In this document: positions 57,709-64,000 of the stretch, in pieces | Layout of the letters: each line of letters starts with the position of its first letter | Position numbering within the stretch: the stretch's first letter is position 1 | Source: Streptomyces ficellus | GTDB lineage: Bacteria; Actinomycetota; Actinomycetes; Streptomycetales; Streptomycetaceae | Reading direction: 5' to 3' | DNA: 64,000 nt | Assembly: GCF_009739905.1 (NCBI RefSeq) | Contig: NZ_CP034279.1 | Location: 5,084,001-5,148,000, forward strand | Position numbers and translations under genes: made by a program | Notes under the pieces: generated by a model | Databases searched by the model: none | What the model saw: the letters and a program-made list of their open reading frames with translations, nothing else | Told to the model about the DNA's origin: nothing

Positions 57709-60251
57709 GTCACGAGACGCCGGGCAGGATTCCGGGAGAGAGCGAGAACGTGGTGGTCTGGTCGGGTACGTGGGTGTCGGAGCGGCTCGGGGTCGAGCTG
57801 ACCGGCGACCGGAGGCTGCCCGAACTGCTGGGCCTGGCGCTGCGCCGCAACCCCAAGCGGGCGCACCTGCTGGTGTCCAACGTGCTCGGCAAGCACGTGC
57901 CGCAGAGCCCCGGTGTGGTCTGGCGGTCGGGTTACGACCTGGGCGTACGGGTACGACAGCTGCTCGGCCCCGCCGACGCGGAACGGGCCGTGGTGCTCGG
58001 GTACGCGGAGACGGCGACCGGCCTCGGCCACTCGGTCGCGGACGGTGTGGGCAGCGCCCCGTACCTGCACTCCACCCGGCGCCCGGTGCCCGGGGTGGCC
58101 CCGGCGGGCGGCTTCGAGGAGGCCCACTCGCACGCCACCTCGCACCTGCTCCTGCCCGAGGACCCCGCCCTGCTGGCGGGCACCGGGCCGCTCGTCCTGG
58201 TCGACGACGAGTTCTCCACCGGCAACACCGTGCTGAACACGGTGCGCGACCTCCACTCCCGCCACCCGCGCGAGCGGTATGTGATCGTCGCGCTCGTCGA
58301 CATGCGTTCGGCCGCCGACCAGGACCGGTTCGCGGCCTTCGCCGCCGAGATCGGCGCCCGGGTGGACCTGGTCACCCTGGCGGCGGGCACGGTCCGGCTC
58401 CCCGACGGCGTCCTGGCCCGCGGCCAGGCCCTGGTGGCCGAGTACGAGGCCGCGGCGGCCACCCGCGGCGCCGGGACCACGCCCGCTGCGCCCGCCGCGC
58501 CGGCGCCGCCCGTGCGGCGCGTCCGGCTCGGGTGGCCCGACGGCGTACCGGACGGCGGGCGGCACGGCTTCACGCCCGCCCACCGCGCCCGCCTGGACGC
58601 CGCGCTCCCCGCGATGGCCGAGCGCCTCGCCGACGCCCTCGGGCTCCCTGACGGTGCCCCCGGCGGTGAGGGCGCCGCCGCACCGCGCCTGCTCGTCCTC
58701 GGGTGCGAGGAGCTGATGTACGCCCCGCTCGCCCTCGGCGTCGCGCTGGAGCGGCACGGCGGCGCCGAAGTGCGGTTCTCGACCACCACACGCTCGCCCG
58801 TCCTCCCCGTCGACGACCCCGGCTACGCCATCCGCACCCGGCTCGTGTTCCCCGCCCACGACGCGCCCGCCGACGGCCCCGGCGACCGGTACGCCTACAA
58901 CGTCGCGGGCGCCGGTTTCGACGCCGTCGTCGCCGTCGTCGACTCGGCCGCCGACACCCCCGCGCTCCACGCCCCGGACGGCCTCCTGGCGCAGCTCGCC
59001 GCGCACATACCGCACGTGCTGCTCGCCGTCGTGCCGTCCTACGTCCCCGCGTCCCGCGTTCCCGTGCCCCACGTCCCCGCGTCCCACGTCCCCGCCGAAA
59101 GGCCCTCCATGCTGCCCGAGCCTCTCCGGGGCCCCGCCTTCTCGTCCTACGCCCCCGAGGAGGTCGGCTGGCTCCTCCAGGACCTCTCGGACGTCGAGCT
59201 GGAGGCCCCGACCGAGGAGCGCGAGGAGGCCATCCAGCACGGCGGCGCCCACTACGCCGAGTCCCTGCCCGTCGAGTACCAGCCCAGCGACCGCTACCAG
59301 GCCCTCTTCCACGCCGCCCTCGACACCTCCGCCGCCCGTATCGCCCGCGCCGTCGGCACCGTCACCGAGACCGTCCTCGCCGAGCGGTCCCCGCGCCCCG
59401 TGCTGGTCTCCCTGGCCCGCGCCGGCACCCCCGTCGGCGTACTCATGCGCCGCTGGGCGCTCCACCGCCACGGCCTCGACCTCCCGCACTACGCCGTGTC
59501 CATCGTGCGCGGCCGGGGCATCGACGCCAACGCGCTGCGCTGGCTCGCCGCCCACCACGACCCCGCCGACGTCGTGTTCGTCGACGGCTGGACCGGCAAG
59601 GGCGCCATCACCCGCGAACTGGCCGCCGCCCTCCAGGACTTCCCCGGCTTCGACCCCGAGATCGCCGTCCTCGCCGACCCCGGCTCCTGCGTCCGCACCT
59701 ACGGCACCCGCGAGGACTTCCTCATCCCCTCCGCCTGCCTCAACTCCACGGTCTCCGGCCTCATATCCCGCACCGTGCTCCGCGCCGACCTGGTCGGGCC
59801 GGACGACTACCACGGCGCGAAGTTCTACCGCGAACTCGCCGGCGCCGACGTGTCCAACGACTTCCTGACCGCCATCACCTCCCACTTCGACGACGTCACC
59901 GCCCTCGTCGACGCCGACGTCAAGGAACTCTCCGCCACCGACCGCACCCCCACCTGGGCCGGCTGGGCAGCCGTCGAGCGGATCAGCCAGGAGTACGGCA
60001 TCCACGACGTCAACCTGGTCAAGCCCGGCGTCGGCGAGACCACCCGCGTCCTGCTGCGCCGCGTCCCCTGGAAGATCCTCGCCCAGCGCGGCGCGGGCGC
60101 GGACCTCGACCACGTACGCCTGCTCGCCGAGCAGCGCGGCGTACCCGTCGAGGAGGTCGACGACCTGCACTACACCTGCGTCGGACTGATCCACCCGAAG
60201 TACACCAGGGGCGCCACGGGCGCCGACGGCAAGGCGGTGGCGAACCGATGA
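57705..60251 (+). CDS. Phosphoribosyltransferase-TRSP protein fused to a StiP-type domain
   Basis: An 848-residue two-part protein. Residues 1-270 are a phosphoribosyltransferase with the PRPP loop VLVDDEFSTGNTVLN (about 164-178). Residues about 300-460 are the TRSP domain (RFSTTTRSPVLPVDD). After a repetitive Val/Pro linker (about 444-465), residues 469-848 are a StiP/PRTase_1 domain: HYAESLPVEYQPSDRYQALF, SLARAGTPVGVLMRRW and FVDGWTGKGAITREL. These are usually two genes; ATG 59109 with GAAAGG before it is the likely ancestral second start. GTG 57705 overlaps the upstream stop, and the end overlaps the HAD gene as ATGA. Confidence 0.87.
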   Translation: MSHETPGRIPGESENVVVWSGTWVSERLGVELTGDRRLPELLGLALRRNPKRAHLLVSNVLGKHVPQSPGVVWRSGYDLGVRVRQLLGPADAERAVVLGYAETATGLGHSVADGVGSAPYLHSTRRPVPGVAPAGGFEEAHSHATSHLLLPEDPALLAGTGPLVLVDDEFSTGNTVLNTVRDLHSRHPRERYVIVALVDMRSAADQDRFAAFAAEIGARVDLVTLAAGTVRLPDGVLARGQALVAEYEAAAATRGAGTTPAAPAAPAPPVRRVRLGWPDGVPDGGRHGFTPAHRARLDAALPAMAERLADALGLPDGAPGGEGAAAPRLLVLGCEELMYAPLALGVALERHGGAEVRFSTTTRSPVLPVDDPGYAIRTRLVFPAHDAPADGPGDRYAYNVAGAGFDAVVAVVDSAADTPALHAPDGLLAQLAAHIPHVLLAVVPSYVPASRVPVPHVPASHVPAERPSMLPEPLRGPAFSSYAPEEVGWLLQDLSDVELEAPTEEREEAIQHGGAHYAESLPVEYQPSDRYQALFHAALDTSAARIARAVGTVTETVLAERSPRPVLVSLARAGTPVGVLMRRWALHRHGLDLPHYAVSIVRGRGIDANALRWLAAHHDPADVVFVDGWTGKGAITRELAAALQDFPGFDPEIAVLADPGSCVRTYGTREDFLIPSACLNSTVSGLISRTVLRADLVGPDDYHGAKFYRELAGADVSNDFLTAITSHFDDVTALVDADVKELSATDRTPTWAGWAAVERISQEYGIHDVNLVKPGVGETTRVLLRRVPWKILAQRGAGADLDHVRLLAEQRGVPVEEVDDLHYTCVGLIHPKYTRGATGADGKAVANR

Positions 60252-61075
60252 CCACGGCCCTCACCACCCTCGTCGCCAGCGACCTCGACCGCACCCTCAT
60301 CTACTCCGCCGCCGCCCTCGGCCTGACCATGCCCGACGCCGAGGCGCCCCGCCTCCTCTGCGTCGAGACCTACCAGCACAAGCCGCTGTCGTACATGACG
60401 GAGACCGCGGCCGCCCTGCTGACCGAACTCCCGCGCCACGCCGTCTTCGTACCGGCCACCACCCGCACCCGCGAGCAGTACCAGCGCATCCGGCTCCCCG
60501 GACCACCGGCGCGCTACGCGATCTGCGCCAACGGCGGCCACCTGCTGGTCGACGGCGTCTCCGACCCCGACTGGCGGCGCACCGTCGCCGCCCGCCTCGC
60601 CGACGAGTGCGCCTCGCTCGACGAGGTCCGCACCCACCTGCTCGCCGCCGCGGACCCCGCCTGGCTGCTGAAGGAGCGGGTCGCCGAAGACCTCTTCGCC
60701 TACCTGGTCGTCGAGCGCGCCCTCATGCCCGACGGATGGATGAAGGAACTCGCCGCGTGGGCCGCCCCGCGAGGCTGGGCCGTCTCCCTCCAGGGACGCA
60801 AGGTGTACGCCGTCCCCCAGCCGCTCACCAAGAGCGCGGCGGTCCGCGAGGTCGCCCGCCGCACCGGGGCGGACCAGGTGCTCGCCGCCGGCGACTCGCT
60901 GCTCGACGCCGACCTGCTGCTCGCCGCGGACCGGGGCTGGCGCCCCGGCCACGGCGAACTCGCGGAGGCCGGCTGGAACGCCGGTCACGTCGAAGCGCTG
61001 GAGGAGCGCGGAGTGGCGGCGGGCGAGGAGATCCTGCGCCGGTTCAGCTCCGCCGTGCCCCCGAACCCGGCTTGA
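60248..61075 (+). CDS. HAD-superfamily hydrolase of the Ter-associated pathway
   Basis: A 275-residue HAD phosphatase-like enzyme. Motif I is LVASDLDRTLIYSAA (nucleophile Asp), motif II Thr is in VPATTRTREQY, the Lys in TKSAAVREVA and motif IV AAGDSLLDADLLLAAD. The cap includes the AWLLKERVAEDLF region. ATG 60248 overlaps the stop of the fusion gene. Its 3' end overlaps the convergent DedA gene by 32 bases. It probably dephosphorylates the product of the phosphoribosyltransferase step. Confidence 0.9.
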   Translation: MTTALTTLVASDLDRTLIYSAAALGLTMPDAEAPRLLCVETYQHKPLSYMTETAAALLTELPRHAVFVPATTRTREQYQRIRLPGPPARYAICANGGHLLVDGVSDPDWRRTVAARLADECASLDEVRTHLLAAADPAWLLKERVAEDLFAYLVVERALMPDGWMKELAAWAAPRGWAVSLQGRKVYAVPQPLTKSAAVREVARRTGADQVLAAGDSLLDADLLLAADRGWRPGHGELAEAGWNAGHVEALEERGVAAGEEILRRFSSAVPPNPA

Positions 61076-61655
61076 GGAGCCGGACCGCCACGAACGCCAC
61101 CACGGCGGCCACCGCCACGACCAGTACCACCTTCGAGTACAGCGACACGTAGTGGCTGACCTGCTCCCAGTTGTCGCCCAGCACGTACCCGGCGAGGACG
61201 AACGCGGTGTTCCAGATCGCGCTCCCCAGCGTCGTCAGCCCCAGGAACACCGGCAGCGGCATGCGTTCTATGCCGGCCGGCACGGATATGAGGCTGCGGA
61301 AGATGGGGATCATCCGCCCGAAGAACACCGCCTTCGTGCCGTGCCGCCCGAACCACGCCTCCGTACGCTCGATGTCGGCGACCTTCACCAGCGGCAGTTT
61401 GCTCGCGATGGCGATCGTCCGCTCCCGGCCGAGCAGCGCCCCCACGCCGTACAGCGCGAGCGCGCCGACGACGGACCCGGCCGTCGTCCACAGCAGCGCG
61501 GCGATCAGGTCGATCCGGCCGGTCGCCGAGGCGAACCCGGCCAGCGGCAGGATCACCTCGCTGGGCAGCGGCGGGAAGAGGTTCTCCAGGGCGATGGCGA
61601 GTCCGGCTCCCGGCGCGCCAAGGGTGTCCATGAGGCTGTTGATCCAGCGTTCCAT
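61044..61655 (-). CDS. DedA-family membrane protein
   Basis: A 203-residue DedA (SNARE-associated) inner-membrane protein. Signature segments are LENLFPPLPSEVILPLAGF (Glu and Pro of the re-entrant loop) and FFGRMIPIFRSLISVPAGIE (Arg/Pro). DedA proteins are linked to undecaprenyl-phosphate or phospholipid flipping and to membrane potential. ATG 61655 has a TAGCGT element six bases upstream, with direct repeats further up. It overlaps the HAD gene tail to tail by 32 bases. Confidence 0.93.
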   Translation of the reverse strand: MERWINSLMDTLGAPGAGLAIALENLFPPLPSEVILPLAGFASATGRIDLIAALLWTTAGSVVGALALYGVGALLGRERTIAIASKLPLVKVADIERTEAWFGRHGTKAVFFGRMIPIFRSLISVPAGIERMPLPVFLGLTTLGSAIWNTAFVLAGYVLGDNWEQVSHYVSLYSKVVLVVAVAAVVAFVAVRLLKPGSGARRS

Positions 61656-61661
61656 GGCTCC

Positions 61662-61694
61662 ACGCTAGAGACCCGAAGCTGAAAGCACACTGAA
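61662..61694 (-). promoter_or_regulatory. DedA promoter with 11-bp-spaced direct repeats
   Basis: On the minus strand TTCAG occurs at 61694-61690 and 61683-61679, exactly 11 bases apart, covering the -35 region. TAGCGT (61667-61662) is the -10 element, six bases before ATG 61655. The arrangement is typical of OmpR-family response-regulator activation. Confidence 0.5.
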
Positions 61695-61916
61695 GGCCGC
61701 CGCAGGCTTCGCCCTGGGGTTCTCCGCAGTGCGGAGGCGGAGGCGGGGGCGGCCCGGGGGCGGCCCCGGGGGTGGCCGTCGCGCCGCCACCAGCCGGAAC
61801 CGGCAGCGGTGGGCGCCGAGTTGGCGGCGGGCGAGCGCGACCGCAGGGCCGTCCGTCCGTGATGGACGTCGGCCACGGCCCGCCGGTCCGGGATCAGGGC
61901 GCCCGACGTGGCCGGG

Positions 61917-62135
61917 TCAGCCGCAGCAGCCGCCCCCGCAGCAACCGCCGCCCCCGCCCTGCGACGGCGCGGGCGCACCACCCTTCGCCGTACCACCCAC
62001 GGCGACGGCGGACAGCAGCTTGACGGTGTCGTCGTGACCGACGGGACAGGCCGCCGGCGCGGACGACTCGGCCATCGGACGGTTCAGTTCAAAGGTGTCA
62101 CCGCAGGTGCGGCAGCGGTACTCATAGCGAGGCAT
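61917..62135 (-). CDS. FmdB-type zinc-ribbon protein
   Basis: A 72-residue FmdB-family protein. The zinc ribbon has YRCRTCGDTF (first Cys pair) and AACPVGHDD (second, with Cys and His). The C-terminal tail ends GGGGGCCGGGCCG, a Cys/Gly-rich extension common in Streptomyces homologues. ATG 62135 has TAATCT six bases upstream, so it may be leaderless. No partner gene (formamidase type) is nearby; function unknown. Confidence 0.87.
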   Translation of the reverse strand: MPRYEYRCRTCGDTFELNRPMAESSAPAACPVGHDDTVKLLSAVAVGGTAKGGAPAPSQGGGGGCCGGGCCG

Positions 62136-62141
62136 GGCCCC

Positions 62142-62147
62142 AGATTA
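62142..62147 (-). promoter_or_regulatory. TAATCT -10 element of the zinc-ribbon gene
   Basis: TAATCT on the minus strand ends six bases before ATG 62135. Confidence 0.45.
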
Positions 62148-62156
62148 ACCGCGCCG

Positions 62157-63500
62157 TCAGTGACCGCCGCCCCGGTCTTCCCGGATCATCTCCACCGCAC
62201 GCGCCACCGTGGCCCGCACGGCCTCCGTCTCGGTCAGGAAGTGCCAGTAGTCGGGGTGACGGCCCTCCAGCCCCGCGATCGCCCGCTCCAGCCGGGCCAC
62301 CGAGTCGTCCAGAGGGCGGGCGTGACGCGGATCGGGCGTGTTCCGGCCGGCCATGGCGAGCCGCTGGGCGTCCCGGATGGCGAACCGGGTGCGCTGGATC
62401 TCGACCTCCGGGTCCTTGGAGACGGCGTTCAGCCGGCTGAGCCGGTCACCGGCGGCCGACACCGCCTCGTCGGCGCCGTTCAGCAGCGCCCGCACGGTCG
62501 AGAGCAGGGCCGTCGCATCGGGCCACCGCTGCTCCTGACGGGCCTTGGCCGCCTCCTCGATCTTCCCCTCCGCCTGCCGGACGCTCTTGGCGGCCTGCTC
62601 GGGCACATGCTGGAGGTCCTGCCAGCACGCGACACTGAACCGCCGGCGCAGCTCGCTGAGCACCGGATCGACCGACGAGGCACGGTTGGCGAGGGCCTGC
62701 GCGCGCGTCCTGAGCGACACCAGCCGCTTGTCGATCTCGGCCGCCCTTTCGGGCAGCCGTTCCGCCTCCGCACGTACGCCTTCGGCATCCCGCAGGACCT
62801 GGTCGGCCCGCTGCAGCGTCTCGGCGACACCGTGCTGCCCAGCGCCCTGGTTGAGCTTGGTCAGCTCCGGGCCGAGCGCGGCGAGCCGTGTCGCGAGATC
62901 ATCCGCACGCAGTCCGGAACCACGCACCGTGTCGAGAGCGTTGCTCGCGGAAAGGAGCGCCGCCCTCGCCCGCTCCACGGCCGGCGCCAGCCGGGCCAGC
63001 TGGGTCTCCGCCTTGTCCAGCAGCGGCCCGAGCCCCTGCTCGAACCTGTCCAGCTCCCCTTTCACACGGACCAGGTCGTCCTTGGCGCGGTTCAGCTCCC
63101 CGCGCGCCCGGGAGGCGACGGAGGCCTCCAGATCGTCCCGGTCGAGGTCGTACGCGTCGACCACGGTGATGTACGCCAGGCTCACCTCGTCGATCCGCCG
63201 CCCCAGCTCGGCGAAACCGTCCACCGCCCGGAGCGCCCCCGGCGACGCGTCCACCGCCGTGATCGTCTCGATCGAGATCCGCAGGTCCCGCTGGGCGGTG
63301 TCCAACTCGTAGAACGCCGCCGCAGCCGCGTCCTTGGCCGCCTGAGCGTCCGCCCGCTGGCTCTCACCGCGCCCGCCGAACCAGCGCCGCGTACCCCCTC
63401 CGGCGAAGGCCCCGGGCAGCGCCGCCACCATCAACGGCACAGGCAGCAACATCAGCGCGAGCACATCCTGCACGTACCGCCGCGCTCGTGTCGCCGTCAC
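62157..63500 (-). CDS. Membrane-anchored coiled-coil protein
   Basis: A 447-residue protein with an N-terminal transmembrane segment (VLALMLLPVPLMVAALPGAF, residues about 13-32) followed by roughly 400 residues of Ala/Arg/Glu/Leu-rich heptad sequence, strongly predicted to be coiled coil. There is a single Cys (SVACWQDLQ) in the middle. Its start is GTG 63500. It lies between the zinc-ribbon and DUF4097 genes on the same strand. I do not recognise the family; a structural role at the membrane is only a guess. Confidence 0.8.
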   Translation of the reverse strand: MTATRARRYVQDVLALMLLPVPLMVAALPGAFAGGGTRRWFGGRGESQRADAQAAKDAAAAAFYELDTAQRDLRISIETITAVDASPGALRAVDGFAELGRRIDEVSLAYITVVDAYDLDRDDLEASVASRARGELNRAKDDLVRVKGELDRFEQGLGPLLDKAETQLARLAPAVERARAALLSASNALDTVRGSGLRADDLATRLAALGPELTKLNQGAGQHGVAETLQRADQVLRDAEGVRAEAERLPERAAEIDKRLVSLRTRAQALANRASSVDPVLSELRRRFSVACWQDLQHVPEQAAKSVRQAEGKIEEAAKARQEQRWPDATALLSTVRALLNGADEAVSAAGDRLSRLNAVSKDPEVEIQRTRFAIRDAQRLAMAGRNTPDPRHARPLDDSVARLERAIAGLEGRHPDYWHFLTETEAVRATVARAVEMIREDRGGGH

Positions 63501-63574
63501 ATCCGCTCCCGTGCCATGTGTACGCCCCTGACCGGTTCATTCTCCCACCAGGTAAGGACGAACACACCGGCCGG

Positions 63575-64000
63575 TTAGTTCGCGCTCCGGACCGTGACTT
63601 GCCCGTTGTCGCTGCGCGCCTTCACCACGTGCCCGCTCCGCTCGTCGGTCGGCACCCCCACCTTCACCTCGCCGTTGTCACTCCCCGCCTCCACCGCGTA
63701 CCGGGTAGCACCGCCGGGCAGTTCGACGGTGATGTCACCGTTGTCGTTCACGGCCTCGACCCGCTCCGGCACCGCCCCGAGCGCCAGCCGTATCTCCCCG
63801 TTCCCCGACGACGTCACCACGCTCCTCGCGGTCCCGCCCTCCACGCGGACGTCCCCGTTCTCACTGCGCAACTCCAGCGGCCCCCGCCCGTCCCGCACGG
63901 TCACCCCACCGTTGTCGACCGTCACCTTGAGCGCCGTCTCGAACCCCTCGGCGGTCACGTCCCCGTTGTCCCCCTCCACCGTCACCGCCACCCCGCGCGG
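63575..64000 (-). CDS. DUF4097-type beta-helix protein, C-terminal part
   Basis: The last 141 codons of a protein whose start lies beyond the right edge. The sequence is a regular right-handed beta-helix-like repeat with period about 20 residues: GDNGDVTAEGF, DNGGVTVRDG, ENGDVRVEGG, GNGEIRLALG, DNGDITVELPGG and DNGEVKVGVP. This is the DUF4097 (adhesin-like, LiaG-type) pattern. Its function is not established. The downstream gap of 74 bases to the coiled-coil gene contains no obvious terminator. Confidence 0.8.
   Translation of the reverse strand, partial: PRGVAVTVEGDNGDVTAEGFETALKVTVDNGGVTVRDGRGPLELRSENGDVRVEGGTARSVVTSSGNGEIRLALGAVPERVEAVNDNGDITVELPGGATRYAVEAGSDNGEVKVGVPTDERSGHVVKARSDNGQVTVRSAN

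Noticed and set aside
57573..60194. An 873-codon open frame on the minus strand
   Set aside because: A shadow of the phosphoribosyltransferase-StiP gene caused by high GC; the sequence is Gly/Val/Asp-rich without any domain.

Overview
The window is chromosomal DNA from a high-GC actinomycete, almost certainly a Streptomyces. GC is very high with G/C third positions throughout, GTG starts are common, many genes lack a Shine-Dalgarno sequence, and several families are typical of the genus: the fabD-fabH-acpP-fabF block with FasR, a homodimeric AceE, DUF3145, DUF3052, an Mbl-like actin homologue and TerD clusters. I see no insertion sequence, prophage, CRISPR array, rRNA or tRNA. The ordering matB ... 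mbl ... fab ... aceE ... terD resembles, from memory, the core region around SCO2360-SCO2451 of S. coelicolor, with accessory blocks inserted between the conserved genes.

Layout. 1-3686: start of a malonyl-CoA-synthetase-like gene, an Mbl/MreB-like gene translationally coupled to a GAF histidine kinase whose ATPase domain looks degenerate, and a hypothetical gene. 3809-9789: zinc-ribbon membrane protein, MarR regulator divergent from an NADPH-dependent reductase and an Ohr peroxidase, serine hydrolase, EI24 and LysE membrane proteins. 9928-14828: a tightly overlapping accessory operon of a Y4yA-like PLP decarboxylase, a cysteine-synthase-like enzyme fused to rhodanese, a SufS-like enzyme and a methyltransferase, with a Zur-box-like half site before the last gene. 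This is the best candidate for an undescribed pathway. 14848-21088: pyroglutamyl-peptidase-like secreted protein, TetR/GH3 glucosidase pair, aldose epimerase and SGNH lipoprotein.

21338-26776: DUF3145 and the fatty-acid synthase operon with FasR upstream. 26834-29413: pirin and a MurJ-like flippase. 29394-33188: a cold-shock neighbourhood (CspA, DEAD-box helicase with a possible Shine-Dalgarno-sequestering hairpin, CBS protein, SCO5918-like protein, GvpU-like protein, small MerR-type protein). 33570-43717: serine hydrolase divergent from a MerR-aldo/keto reductase operon, acyltransferase, two paralogous alpha/beta hydrolases bracketing a two-component system and a DUF4429 protein, and a TetR divergent from a DHA2 drug exporter. 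45611-47340: small secreted and membrane proteins and a potassium channel.

47404-51609: aceE, DUF3052 and a peroxiredoxin. 51722-61075: a tellurium-resistance (Ter) island with four TerD-type proteins, a TerC-like DUF475 membrane protein and the HpcH-aldolase / phosphoribosyltransferase-StiP fusion / HAD operon thought to make a nucleoside-like metabolite. 61044-64000: DedA protein, FmdB zinc ribbon, a coiled-coil protein and the end of a DUF4097 gene.

A recurring feature is a TAnnnT -10 element placed 6-7 bases before the start codon of genes without a leader, predicting leaderless mRNAs. Strong GC-rich hairpins separate most convergent or tandem units.
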